Assembly (NCBI GenBank): GCA_902767135.1
Contig: CACXGE010000105.1
Coordinates: 1-45,336 of the forward strand
Length of the DNA stretch: 45,336 nucleotides
Direction of reading: 5' to 3'
DNA from: an uncultured Lachnospiraceae bacterium
GTDB lineage: Bacteria > Bacillota > Clostridia > Lachnospirales > Lachnospiraceae
Shown: piece by piece, positions 8,549 through 17,015 of the stretch
Layout: every line of letters begins with the position of its first letter
Numbering within the stretch: the first letter of the stretch is position 1
Notes under the pieces: model-generated
The model's input: the letters and a program-made list of their open reading frames with translations, nothing else
Told to the model about the DNA's origin: nothing
The model's database searches: none
Made by a program: the position numbers and the translations under genes

Positions 8549-9344
8549 CAGCCTCACCTCCGCCTTCTTCTGCTTCAAAGGCTGCTCTTTGCGCCGGTGA
8601 TAAGAATGACTTTAACTTTTCACCGATAACACGCGGATTTTCACCAGCCTGAATAGATAACAGACCTTCAATAATGACAACCTTGACTCTATACTCAGCC
8701 TCGTGATTTACCTTTAACTTATTTGAGGTTGGAGTTGCAATCCAGTTGGCAAGCACCGAACCATAAAAAGTGGTAATCAACGCTACCGCCATGGAAGGAC
8801 CAATGGCCGAAGGATCATCCAACTTCTTTAACATGTTAACCAAACCAATCAAGGTACCAATCATACCCCAGGCAGGACCCATGGACGCAATGTTGTCCCA
8901 ATGTGTCATATTTTTCTTATGTCTTGTCTCCATACATTCCAGCTCTGTTTCCAGAATCGCCCTTACTAACTCCGGATCCGTACCATCTACAACAAGCAAG
9001 ACACCTTTTTTTAAGAATTCGTCTTCCAAATTGTTGGCTGCTTCTTCCAATGCCAATAATCCTTCTTTACGTGCAATGTTGGATAACTCCATTACACTCT
9101 TAATTGTTCCGGCTTCATCTAATGCCGGAGCCTTAAAGGTAATGGTAATACTTTTCATACCATTTATGTAATCTTTCAGACTGGAACTGGCCAACACCGC
9201 CATAAATGCGCCACCAAAGGTTACCAGCACTGAGGTCAAATCCCAGAAGTTTCCGATAGCTGCCGCTCCTTGATCCCCTGTCATAATCGCCAGAAGCATA
9301 AGACCAATACAGCCTATCAGACCAATTATTGTAGCTAAATCCAT
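8541..9344 (-). CDS. motA: Flagellar stator protein MotA
   Basis: Four-helix stator subunit that pairs with MotB and pushes on FliG. The 267 residues contain the N-terminal helix pair, the cytoplasmic loop with charged residues expected to contact FliG, and the conserved proline-bearing C-terminal helices (GPAWGMIGTLIGLVNML; MAVALITTFYGSVLANW). The gene overlaps motB by 8 bp, an arrangement common for 1:1 coupling. A Glu/Gly-rich tail ends the protein. Confidence 0.97.
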   Translation of the reverse strand: MDLATIIGLIGCIGLMLLAIMTGDQGAAAIGNFWDLTSVLVTFGGAFMAVLASSSLKDYINGMKSITITFKAPALDEAGTIKSVMELSNIARKEGLLALEEAANNLEDEFLKKGVLLVVDGTDPELVRAILETELECMETRHKKNMTHWDNIASMGPAWGMIGTLIGLVNMLKKLDDPSAIGPSMAVALITTFYGSVLANWIATPTSNKLKVNHEAEYRVKVVIIEGLLSIQAGENPRVIGEKLKSFLSPAQRAAFEAEEGGGEADG

Positions 9345-9430
9345 TACTCACCCACTCCTATTTTCTTATTTATATGAAAAGCAATTTCCCATCTGTCTCA
9401 ATTTACTCACTGGACTTGAAAAGAAATTTA

Positions 9431-9625
9431 CTAATTTATTCCTGCTGAGAAAATATCCTTTTTATATAATATTACTAAATTTTTCACTTCTTGTCTACTT
9501 TCTTTTACAATTATTTTTTTTCCATTGGTAAAAGATATGACAGTATCCGGCGTTTCTTCTATGATTTCTATCATTTCCGCATTTACAATCAGCTTTTTTC
9601 CATTTAGTTTTGTCACTTCTATCAT
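9431..9625 (-). CDS. flbD: FlbD family flagellar protein (small)
   Basis: A 64-residue protein matching the short FlbD/SwrD family found after the hook gene in Firmicutes: MIEVTKLNGKKLIVNAEMIE, ETPDTVISFTNGKKIIVKES, then a basic tail. In Bacillus the homologue SwrD raises motor torque by an effect on the stators; this is family knowledge, not seen here. It lies between flgE and motA, consistent with a stator-related job. It is not the unrelated Caulobacter FlbD activator. Confidence 0.88.
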   Translation of the reverse strand: MIEVTKLNGKKLIVNAEMIEIIEETPDTVISFTNGKKIIVKESRQEVKNLVILYKKDIFSAGIN

Positions 9626-9651
9626 AATATTTCCCTCATAACCTTATATAA

Positions 9652-9671
9652 GGCAGGCTATATAGCCTGCC
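9652..9671 (-). other. Strong intercistronic hairpin between flgE and flbD
   Basis: A perfect 20-bp palindrome (GGCAGGCTAT and its complement) lies just after the flgE stop codon, in the 69-bp gap before flbD. On the minus-strand RNA the stem can be extended outward by wobble pairs. No proper U-tract follows (TTATATAAGG). It may act as a partial terminator or an mRNA-end stabiliser that lets hook protein be made in greater amount than the stator proteins downstream. Function is inference. Confidence 0.6.
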
Positions 9672-9694
9672 CCTTTGGTTTATGCTATAAAAAT

Positions 9695-11344
9695 TTATCT
9701 CTTAAGATTTACAAGCTCTTCCAACAAGCTATCTGATGTTGTAATAATACGGCTGTTTGCCTGGAAGCCTCTCTGGGTTGTAATCATATCTGTAAATTCA
9801 TTGGATAAGTCTACATTTGACATTTCCAGGTTACCACTTGTCATTTTTTCACCCTTTGCTGCAATCTCATTAATGGAAGCATCTCCTGAGTTTAAGGACG
9901 CAGAGTAAAGGTTTTCTCCCTGCTTTTCCAATCCTGATGCATTTGAAAAAGTTGCAACACAGATTTTACCGAGAACTCTGGAATTACCATTGTCATAGGA
10001 TGCATTGATTCTACCCTGACCGTCCACAGATAAAGATGTCATCACTCCCACCTTTTTACCTGCTCCATTTCCATCACCATCTCCATTGGTACCTTCAATG
10101 GTTGGAACTCCACCATTACTAATGTTCTTTGACTGTGAGAAATCAATGGTAACTGTCTTCATAGCACTACTGCTTTTTACATTGTTTAAATACATATTTA
10201 CTTCGTTGAGATTCCCCCCAATACTTTCCAGTGAGCCATCTGCCACGTTGTAATTCAAGTCAAATCCGGTGACATAATAAGAATCTCCAAGGTTATTTCC
10301 ATCTGCATCACCCAAGTCAGCTGTGGTATATTTTTCTCCTGTTAAACTATTGTAATATGCAATCGCCTTGTCCTTATCTGTAAAGTTCTTCTCTGTTCCA
10401 TCTGCTGACTTTACAGTGTAACTTTTAGATTCGTCTGCTGTACCCGCATTCTTCACATTGGTGGTGATAGAATAACTTGCCGGTTTACTTGTGGTAACCT
10501 TTGGGTTACCAAATACCAATTTATCCGCATCCATCGTGGCAAAACCTGCATTTACATCTGTTTCAGTTCCATTTACTGTCTTTGACTTCTTTTCTAAAAA
10601 GTTCGCTGCACCTAGTGTATTCCCGTTAGAATCCACAATATTTTCCATGAAAATCTGATACTGTCCGTCCACATTCTCACCAAAGGAATCCTTCACCGGA
10701 ACAATGTTGTACTTTGCAGTGTAAGAGTACCCCAGCTCATCATAGAATGAGATAGAAATGCTCTGTCCTCCGTCTACTGCATTTAACTTTGCCCCGTTTT
10801 TGTCCAGAATACCGGATACGGTTGCCTTGGTAGTAGCCTCAGGATTGGAAATCATATTTTCTGGTGACATTACCTTCAATGGAGAAATGTCATCTGCATA
10901 ATTACCATTTTCATCACAAGCCCACCCCATCACGTTATATCCTGTGGTCTTCATAGCAAGATTTCCTACCCCATCCACATAGAAAGCACCTGCTCTTGTG
11001 TACAACTGTTCTGAGCCATTGTTTACCACGAAAAAGCTTTCTCCTTCGATTCTCAAATCAAAGGGGTCGTTGGTTGTCTGAGCTGCACCCTGGGTTGTGA
11101 TAGAATTGGAGATTGCCCCGTTGGTTACACCAAGTCCAATCTGTTTTGCATTCACACCACCGGTTCCTCTGGTACCGTCTGCCCCGGAAGCATTTGATGT
11201 AGTCTGATACATCATCTCCTGAAAGCTTACACTACCTGCTTTAAATGCTACTGTATTTACGTTTGCGATATTGTTACCAATTACATCCATCTTTGTCTGG
11301 TGTGTTTTTAATCCCGATACACCAGAATATAATGCTCTCATCAT
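9695..11344 (-). CDS. flgE: Flagellar hook protein FlgE
   Basis: Hook subunit of 549 residues. The N terminus (MMRALYSGVSGLKTHQTKMDVIGNNIANVNT) and the C terminus (GNLEMSNVDLSNEFTDMITTQRGFQANSRIITTSDSLLEELVNLKR) are the coiled-coil-forming ends shared by rod/hook proteins. The long, variable middle explains the size and distinguishes FlgE from FlgF/FlgG (about 260 residues). ATG 11344 is preceded by AGGAGG at 9 nt; an in-frame ATG at 11368 would include that ribosome site. Downstream of flgD, its hook cap, as expected. Confidence 0.95.
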   Translation of the reverse strand: MMRALYSGVSGLKTHQTKMDVIGNNIANVNTVAFKAGSVSFQEMMYQTTSNASGADGTRGTGGVNAKQIGLGVTNGAISNSITTQGAAQTTNDPFDLRIEGESFFVVNNGSEQLYTRAGAFYVDGVGNLAMKTTGYNVMGWACDENGNYADDISPLKVMSPENMISNPEATTKATVSGILDKNGAKLNAVDGGQSISISFYDELGYSYTAKYNIVPVKDSFGENVDGQYQIFMENIVDSNGNTLGAANFLEKKSKTVNGTETDVNAGFATMDADKLVFGNPKVTTSKPASYSITTNVKNAGTADESKSYTVKSADGTEKNFTDKDKAIAYYNSLTGEKYTTADLGDADGNNLGDSYYVTGFDLNYNVADGSLESIGGNLNEVNMYLNNVKSSSAMKTVTIDFSQSKNISNGGVPTIEGTNGDGDGNGAGKKVGVMTSLSVDGQGRINASYDNGNSRVLGKICVATFSNASGLEKQGENLYSASLNSGDASINEIAAKGEKMTSGNLEMSNVDLSNEFTDMITTQRGFQANSRIITTSDSLLEELVNLKR

Positions 11345-11420
11345 AATGAAATTCCTCCTAATCCTCATTGCACCGCTGTTTCCTCTATCATTCAGAAACA
11401 GTAACCCCCAAAAGGTCCGG

Positions 11421-11822
11421 TTACATCAATACGGCGCCATCAATATTTGTAAATATATGATCTGTTGTTTCTTCACTGTCCATTGCGGTAATCACTGTCT
11501 TATTTTTCACACTGACAATAAACGCCAGAGAATCTACCATAACCAAAGATTCGTTAATTCCCTTTTCCGATGCCTTCTTCGCTCCATTTTCCAACCGTGT
11601 CATCTGATCTTTTGTCAGATCAATCTGTCGGTCTGCTAAGCGTTCCACAGCGTGTTTTGAGAATTTCAGATTAGAATTTTCGTTGACTTTCTTCTCAATC
11701 TGTTTTTCCTGCAACACCTTGTCAAAGAAATTACCTTCTTCTTTCTTTACAGAAACTTTGTTTTGGTTTAGGTACTGGCTGGTTACCTGTTCAATAGATG
11801 AAAATTGATTGTTTAGCTTCAT
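11421..11822 (-). CDS. Flagellar operon protein of unknown role (TIGR02530-like)
   Basis: A 133-residue soluble protein located between flgD and flgE, where Firmicutes carry the conserved family called flagellar operon protein TIGR02530. Visible traits fit: a polar N terminus, then FSKHAVERLADRQIDLT, a Lys/Glu helix with NGAKKASEKGINESLVMVD, and a conserved C-terminal strand region (AFIVSVKNKTVITAMD). No signal peptide or membrane segment. ATG 11822 follows AAGGAGAGGA at a proper distance; an ATG at 11831 overlaps that site. The biochemical role is not established; hook assembly is suggested by context only. Confidence 0.82.
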   Translation of the reverse strand: MKLNNQFSSIEQVTSQYLNQNKVSVKKEEGNFFDKVLQEKQIEKKVNENSNLKFSKHAVERLADRQIDLTKDQMTRLENGAKKASEKGINESLVMVDSLAFIVSVKNKTVITAMDSEETTDHIFTNIDGAVLM

Positions 11823-11869
11823 GAAAATCATCCTCTCCTTGGACCAATCTGGCTTCCTTGCCCTTATGA

Positions 11870-12436
11870 CTACACTGTCTTGTCTGTCTCTGTCTTGTCT
11901 GTCTCTGTCTTGTCTGTCTCTGTCTTATCCATCTCTGTTTTGTCTGTTGACTGTCCACCCTGTGTGGTGCCATTTGATACCCAACCGTTTGCCTTCAGAT
12001 AAGCTTCCCAGTATTCATCATCCATTACAGTGTCTAATTGATCAATAGAATATCTCTTTCCATCAATACTCAAATAGGACTTGTTGTTTTCTATTGCAAC
12101 ATATTCCACCTTTCCGGCCACATAAGATACCTCTCCTGTGGTAGCGGAAGTGGTCTTCACCATTACATTTTTACCCACAAGACTGGCCGCCTGATTGTTC
12201 TCTAAAGTTCTCTCCATGTTCTGAGTTTCCTCTAACTGGCTAAAAGTAGCTAGCTGTGCAATGTACTCTGAATTATCCTGGGGACTTAAGGGATCCTGAT
12301 ACTTCATCTGGGTGACCAACAACTGCAAAAACGCATCTTTTCCTAATTTGGAGCCACTACTGCTTTTTTCTGTAGCAGAACCTGCGGACGCATTTTCCTG
12401 AATTTTTCCGTCTACAACGGATACGGATATTGCCAT
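11870..12436 (-). CDS. flgD: Hook assembly cap protein FlgD
   Basis: Hook-capping scaffold of 188 residues. It has the conserved N-terminal FlgD block (KDAFLQLLVTQMKYQDPLSP then NSEYIAQLATFSQLEETQNM) and the middle region with LVGKNVMVKT. It is shorter than enteric FlgD (about 230) and ends in a tandem DKTET repeat tail instead of a full Ig-like domain. The start has AGGAGG upstream. It sits between fliK (hook-length ruler) and flgE (its polymerisation client). Confidence 0.94.
   Translation of the reverse strand: MAISVSVVDGKIQENASAGSATEKSSSGSKLGKDAFLQLLVTQMKYQDPLSPQDNSEYIAQLATFSQLEETQNMERTLENNQAASLVGKNVMVKTTSATTGEVSYVAGKVEYVAIENNKSYLSIDGKRYSIDQLDTVMDDEYWEAYLKANGWVSNGTTQGGQSTDKTEMDKTETDKTETDKTETDKTV
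11876..11950 (-). repeat. 15-bp tandem repeat at the 3' end of flgD
   Basis: Five consecutive 15-bp units (plus-strand form TGTCTTGTCTGTCTC; three identical at 11876-11920, two diverged) encode Asp-Lys-Thr-Glu-Thr/Met repeats at the FlgD C terminus. The unit keeps the reading frame, so slippage would change tail length only. The repeated protein tail is strongly charged and probably disordered. Confidence 0.9.
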
Positions 12437-12450
12437 ACCATTTCCTCCTT

Positions 12451-14349
12451 TTACGCATTCATATCCAAGCTGTTACCGCTCTGGCGCATAATGTGCGTTC
12501 TTAATATTTCCTCTTCTTCCAAGTCAACCTCTTCCAAGCCATTTAACAGGTTTATGTTCTTTCTTGAAACCTTTCTTGCCTGTTCCCTTGCATTTTCCTT
12601 GGAATCTTCCTCATGCTGTTCTAAATTTCTACTAAAATCTCCTGTTTCTACTGTCACTTCCACAGCCTCCACTTTGATACCCTGTTGCTGCATTGCTTCT
12701 CGAAGCACCATAATCTGTCCTTCTATTGCCTGCTTGACAGTTTCATTCTGCACAAATAGCTGGGCTGTGACTGCACCTTCTTTTGATGATACATGAAGAT
12801 TTACCTTTCCAAGGTTTTCCGGGTTTAACTGTAGCTCCATGGAAACGGTATCCGGTTTCACTTGAACCTTGACCTGCTGTACAATCTGTCTTACAATTCC
12901 TTCGAAGCTGGTCTGCTCTGTTTTGGTGATTGTCTGAATCTGATTGTCAAAGCTTACCGTTTGCACTGTGGTTACATTTTTTTGCTCCTGTCCTTTTGTG
13001 TTCGTTTTTTCCAGGTCTCCAAAGGACGAATTTCCCTGACTGGAATTCTGGTCTTTCCCCGCGAATCCCTTCTGGTCTGTCTCTGCCATCTTGTTCAAAG
13101 CTTCCTTAAGGACTTCTCCCTTAGACGGCCCTTTCAAATCCTGAATTTTTTCTTTTTCGCCATCCTCATTCTCTTTTCCTGCCACCTTAACATCTGCCTC
13201 AAATGCACTCTCAAGTTCTGTCTGAATCGAAGCATTTGCTTCATTCCACACATTCTTCTCTTTCGAAAGTATCTCTTCTGTTTTTTCCTTAAGAATCCCA
13301 TTTTCTGCTGCAGGATTTCCTGCCTCGGACATTCCATCCAAAGAAACCGTTTCCTCCAGCATAATTGTTTCTGCTGGCACATCTGCGTCAACGTTTTTGG
13401 GTGTATCCACGATTGCCTGTGTCATTAACTTCCCAATCTCCGTTTTCACTTCTTTTACGGCTGCTTCTAACTGCTCAGGTGTGTCCACCCCGGCTTTCTT
13501 CAAAAGCTCATCGAACTTTGCTGTCATCTGGGAAAGCTTTCCTGCAATTTCTTCCATCGTCTGGGTAACATCTACTGGAAGACTCTCCATAAACTCATTC
13601 AGTTCCTGGGATACCTTCTGGTATGCAGCCATTAAATTTTCACTGGTTACCAAAGATACTAAAGAATCTCCTCCACCAAGCATAACTGCCATCTGCTGCA
13701 ATCCGCCATTTTGCATAAAGTCAAACATGGTAATAGCCAAGGTTTCCATTGCCTGCTGTACTTCTTCCTCTGACACCTGAAATCCCTCTCTTATTTTCTG
13801 AATAAGTTGTTCTTTCAGTTGGGCAAGTGCCGTCTTTACATCCTTGGTTAATTCTGGAACCGTCACCTGGATACAAATTCCGCTTTCTGTAGCATCTGCT
13901 TTGATGATGGAATCATCAGCTATGTCTGTCTCTCTCACAGACAATTCCACCACTTTCCCGGCAACTTCTACTATTTTTTCTACTGTCTTAGTTTCTTGGG
14001 AGATACTGCCTTCTGCCTCTACCTCTTTCTGAGATGTGGCAATTTTTTCTGTGGTATTGCTGTCAGCTCTTAAATCTTCTCCAATACCATCCTCTGTTTC
14101 CTTTGCAGTGCTTGTCATTGTACTTTCCCCAGACACCGTTTTCTTTGTGTCATAGTTCTGGGCAATCTGCTTCTTTCCAATATCCACATTCTGTCTGGAA
14201 TCAGATACCAAATCCAGGGTACCGTATGTATTTTTTTTCATATAGTCCTGAAATTTTTGGTTTGCTGACTGTTGTCTTGTAGCTGTCTGCTGTACATTCC
14301 CTGAGGTTAAAATACTTTGAAATACCTGCGCTACATTTCCTGATGTCAT
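12451..14349 (-). CDS. fliK: Flagellar hook-length control protein FliK
   Basis: Secreted molecular ruler that stops hook growth by acting on FlhB. The 632-residue protein is long, Gln/Glu/Lys/Thr-rich and poorly conserved in its first ~490 residues. It ends in the recognisable FliK C-terminal domain (VSMELQLNPENLGKVNLHV ... AQLFVQNETVKQAIEGQIMVLREAMQQQGIKVEAVEV). Ends in a charged tail. Located upstream of flgD, as in other Firmicutes. The N-terminal length sets hook length in the family. Confidence 0.93.
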   Translation of the reverse strand: MTSGNVAQVFQSILTSGNVQQTATRQQSANQKFQDYMKKNTYGTLDLVSDSRQNVDIGKKQIAQNYDTKKTVSGESTMTSTAKETEDGIGEDLRADSNTTEKIATSQKEVEAEGSISQETKTVEKIVEVAGKVVELSVRETDIADDSIIKADATESGICIQVTVPELTKDVKTALAQLKEQLIQKIREGFQVSEEEVQQAMETLAITMFDFMQNGGLQQMAVMLGGGDSLVSLVTSENLMAAYQKVSQELNEFMESLPVDVTQTMEEIAGKLSQMTAKFDELLKKAGVDTPEQLEAAVKEVKTEIGKLMTQAIVDTPKNVDADVPAETIMLEETVSLDGMSEAGNPAAENGILKEKTEEILSKEKNVWNEANASIQTELESAFEADVKVAGKENEDGEKEKIQDLKGPSKGEVLKEALNKMAETDQKGFAGKDQNSSQGNSSFGDLEKTNTKGQEQKNVTTVQTVSFDNQIQTITKTEQTSFEGIVRQIVQQVKVQVKPDTVSMELQLNPENLGKVNLHVSSKEGAVTAQLFVQNETVKQAIEGQIMVLREAMQQQGIKVEAVEVTVETGDFSRNLEQHEEDSKENAREQARKVSRKNINLLNGLEEVDLEEEEILRTHIMRQSGNSLDMNA

Positions 14350-14399
14350 CTCGTCCTCCTCCTTTCTTATTTTTATTTTTGGAATATTATATGTAAAAC

Positions 14400-15212
14400 C
14401 TAAGGTTCCATCACTTTGGTAAGCATCGCTGCCACCTCAGCATCCATAGCACCTAGGATTTTACCACGTTGTGTTGCATCAATATTGTTTAAGATTGATG
14501 CCGCCAGCTCTAAATCATCTGTCATTGCTTCAAAAATTTTAGCTGCCTGAGCCGGTTTCATTTCCCCATATGCTTTTGCATATTCTGTAATTTTTTCATC
14601 TGTTGTTGTCTGCTCAACTACCTGTTTATATAGTTCTGCCGCTGTTTCCGGCTCTATAGATTCGTAATACTTCTGATATTCTGTCACATCAGGAGCATTA
14701 TCGTTAAACACTACCTCTTCATAAAACTGTTGTTTTTTACTTTCAAATTCCACTTGGTTTTGTTCAAATTTTTTCAGTCTGTCTACCTCTGCGCTTAATT
14801 CTTCCACAACTTCGTTGTCTACAGAACTGGCGTCCTTATATTCAGCTACCTGTGCCTGAAGTCTCTTGATTTCCTCCACAGCTTCCGCCAAAGTTGTATA
14901 GCCGTACTGGTCACCATCTTCAGATGTCTCCTGCACTTCCGGTAATATATACTTAACTACTGGAACGTTTTTAAATACCGGATACATTATGGAGGAGCCA
15001 AAATGTCCCACATCCATTTTTATCAAAATTGCAAATACAGCTAACCATATTAAGATAATCGCCAAGGTTACAACAACTGTACTGAAACCTCCACCTTTGG
15101 ATGCACTTTCAAAATCATCCTCTAAAATTTCAGCTTCCTTATCTTTTTTACTCTTTTTTTCTTTTTTCTTATTTTCCTGTAACTCTTCCGAGTTTTCTAG
15201 TTCTTCTGCCAT
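14400..15212 (-). CDS. MotE/FlbB-like flagellar membrane protein (MgtE N-domain type)
   Basis: A 270-residue protein with a very basic/acidic N terminus, one transmembrane helix (about residues 45-67), a coiled-coil stretch (EEIKRLQAQVAEYK ... LSAEVDRLKKFE) and a C-terminal MgtE-N-like helical repeat (MKPAQAAKIFEAM, LELAASILNNIDATQRGKILGAM). This layout and the position between fliJ and fliK match the MotE/FlbB/YlxF group, for which roles as a MotB or stator-assembly partner are proposed. ATG 15212 is preceded by GGTGAG at 8 nt; a GTG at 15221 would overlap fliJ. Exact function here is inferred. Confidence 0.78.
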   Translation of the reverse strand: MAEELENSEELQENKKKEKKSKKDKEAEILEDDFESASKGGGFSTVVVTLAIILIWLAVFAILIKMDVGHFGSSIMYPVFKNVPVVKYILPEVQETSEDGDQYGYTTLAEAVEEIKRLQAQVAEYKDASSVDNEVVEELSAEVDRLKKFEQNQVEFESKKQQFYEEVVFNDNAPDVTEYQKYYESIEPETAAELYKQVVEQTTTDEKITEYAKAYGEMKPAQAAKIFEAMTDDLELAASILNNIDATQRGKILGAMDAEVAAMLTKVMEP

Positions 15213-15213
15213 T

Positions 15214-15663
15214 TTATTCACTCACCGCCTTACCGTAAGAATAACTTACCAATTCATCCACTTCTTTGCTCTCTGCGGCATTCAATTCCTTCACATACTC
15301 GTCAAAAGCATACTCCCTTAACTTTTCATGTGTTTTTCTTTCCTGCACCACTTCCTGCAAATGTGCCCTGGCTGCCTCCACATTTTTTTCTGCAGCCACC
15401 ACCTGTACTAGCTGCTGTTTTATTTTTTCTTTCGAAATTTCTATACTCTGGACATAAAAATTTAATTCTCTGATGTTCAGAGCAGAATTTAATCTTTCTT
15501 TGTATTCCTGCTCATATTCCATACGTTTATTTTTTAAACACTGGAGAAGCTTCTGTTCCTCCTCTAACTTTGCCTGCGCACTGGCAAAATTGGTTTTTGC
15601 CTGGTTTTCTAATTTAAACTTTATATCCAGAATATTCTGCATCTTATACGAAAATTTTGCCAC
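15214..15663 (-). CDS. fliJ: Flagellar export chaperone/stalk FliJ
   Basis: Soluble 149-residue coiled-coil protein that acts as the central stalk in the FliI ATPase ring. Sequence is almost entirely heptad-like helix (MAKFSYKMQNILDIKFKLENQAKTNFASAQAKLEEEQ... ). Length and the N-terminal F-x-Y-x-x-QNILDIK pattern match Firmicute FliJ. It starts 10 bp after fliI, and its stop is 1 nt from the next ATG. FliJ sequences are weakly conserved, so context contributes to the call. Confidence 0.92.
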   Translation of the reverse strand: MAKFSYKMQNILDIKFKLENQAKTNFASAQAKLEEEQKLLQCLKNKRMEYEQEYKERLNSALNIRELNFYVQSIEISKEKIKQQLVQVVAAEKNVEAARAHLQEVVQERKTHEKLREYAFDEYVKELNAAESKEVDELVSYSYGKAVSE

Positions 15664-15673
15664 GATACCTCAC

Positions 15674-16981
15674 CTACTCTGCAAATATACTATTTAACTG
15701 AGTAATCATCTGTTCAAAATCTGTTTTTTCATCCACATCCTGACAGAGAAAATCATTTACCTCATCAATCTTGCTAATTGCATAATCAATATTCTTGTTG
15801 GACCCCTCTTTGTACGCCCCAATATTAATCAAATCTTCCGCTTCATTATAGGTAGAAAGGGTGTTTCTCAATTTACCAGCCAATTTCTTATGGTCTTTTT
15901 CAGCCACCTGAGACATACATCTGGAAATACTCTGAAGTACGTCAATAGCCGGATAATGGTTCATATGTGCCAGCTTTCTGGATAGCATGATATGTCCGTC
16001 TAAGATACTTCTTGCTGTATCTGTGATAGGCTCATTAAAGTCATCACCATCCACAAGGACGGTATATAAACCAGTGATAGAGCCCCGTTCTGACATTCCA
16101 GCCCTCTCAAGTAATTTAGGCATCTCCGAGTATACACTTGGTGGATACCCTCTTGTTACGGGAGGTTCTCCTGAGGCAAGTCCAATCTCTCTTTGCGCCA
16201 TGGAAAAACGGGTGAGACTATCCATCATTAAGAGCACATCTTTTCCCTGTGCTCTGAAATATTCTGCAATTGCTGTTGCAGTTTTTGCCGCTTTATTTCG
16301 TATCAAAGCAGGCTTATCCGAAGTAGCTACCACTACCACAGAACGACGCATTCCCTCTTCCCCAAGGTCACGCTCAATAAATTCTCTTACCTCTCTACCA
16401 CGTTCTCCAATCAGAGCAATCACATTGATATCCGCCTTGGTATTTCTTGCGAACATACCAAGCAGGGTACTTTTTCCCACACCACTACCTGCAAAAATCC
16501 CAATTCTTTGTCCTTTTCCAATGGTTATTAACCCATCTACCGCCTTAACCCCCAAAGGAAGAACATCTTTAATAATTTCCCTCTCCATGGGGTCTGGCGG
16601 GTTTGCCTCTACCGGATAACTATGGGCTGTGATAATTTCTTCCCCATTCAGGCTTCTTCCCAGTCCATCCAGTGTTTTTCCCAATAGTTCATCTCCCACT
16701 GGAACCATCAAGGTGTTTCCCAGATTTTCCACAACACTGCCTATCCCAACACCTTCTACATTGTCATAGGGCATCAGCAACACTCGGTTATCCCGAAATC
16801 CTACTACCTCTGCCATTATGGTATGTTCATCCTTGTCCCCTGAGATAATCATACACAAATCATTTAACTTTGCATCCGGTCCTATCGATTCAATTGTCAG
16901 TCCAACGATTTTCACTACTTTTCCAAGTTTTTTAAAATACGTTTTTTCTTTTAATATATCGTATTTTTGTAGGTTGAACAT
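15674..16981 (-). CDS. fliI: Flagellar export ATPase FliI
   Basis: Cytoplasmic F1-beta-like ATPase that energises substrate loading. The 435 residues have the N-terminal beta domain, Walker A GIFAGSGVGKST (about 161-172), the catalytic GERGREVREFIE block, Walker B DVLLMMDSLTRF, and the FliI/YscN signature GEPPVTRGYPPSVYSEMPKLLERAG. ATG 16981 was chosen because GGTGA lies 7 nt upstream; a TTG at 17008 is an in-frame but unsupported alternative. FliH, its negative regulator, is encoded just upstream. Confidence 0.97.
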   Translation of the reverse strand: MFNLQKYDILKEKTYFKKLGKVVKIVGLTIESIGPDAKLNDLCMIISGDKDEHTIMAEVVGFRDNRVLLMPYDNVEGVGIGSVVENLGNTLMVPVGDELLGKTLDGLGRSLNGEEIITAHSYPVEANPPDPMEREIIKDVLPLGVKAVDGLITIGKGQRIGIFAGSGVGKSTLLGMFARNTKADINVIALIGERGREVREFIERDLGEEGMRRSVVVVATSDKPALIRNKAAKTATAIAEYFRAQGKDVLLMMDSLTRFSMAQREIGLASGEPPVTRGYPPSVYSEMPKLLERAGMSERGSITGLYTVLVDGDDFNEPITDTARSILDGHIMLSRKLAHMNHYPAIDVLQSISRCMSQVAEKDHKKLAGKLRNTLSTYNEAEDLINIGAYKEGSNKNIDYAISKIDEVNDFLCQDVDEKTDFEQMITQLNSIFAE

Positions 16982-17015
16982 AACAATTTCACCACACTTT
17001 CTTCCCAAAATATAT

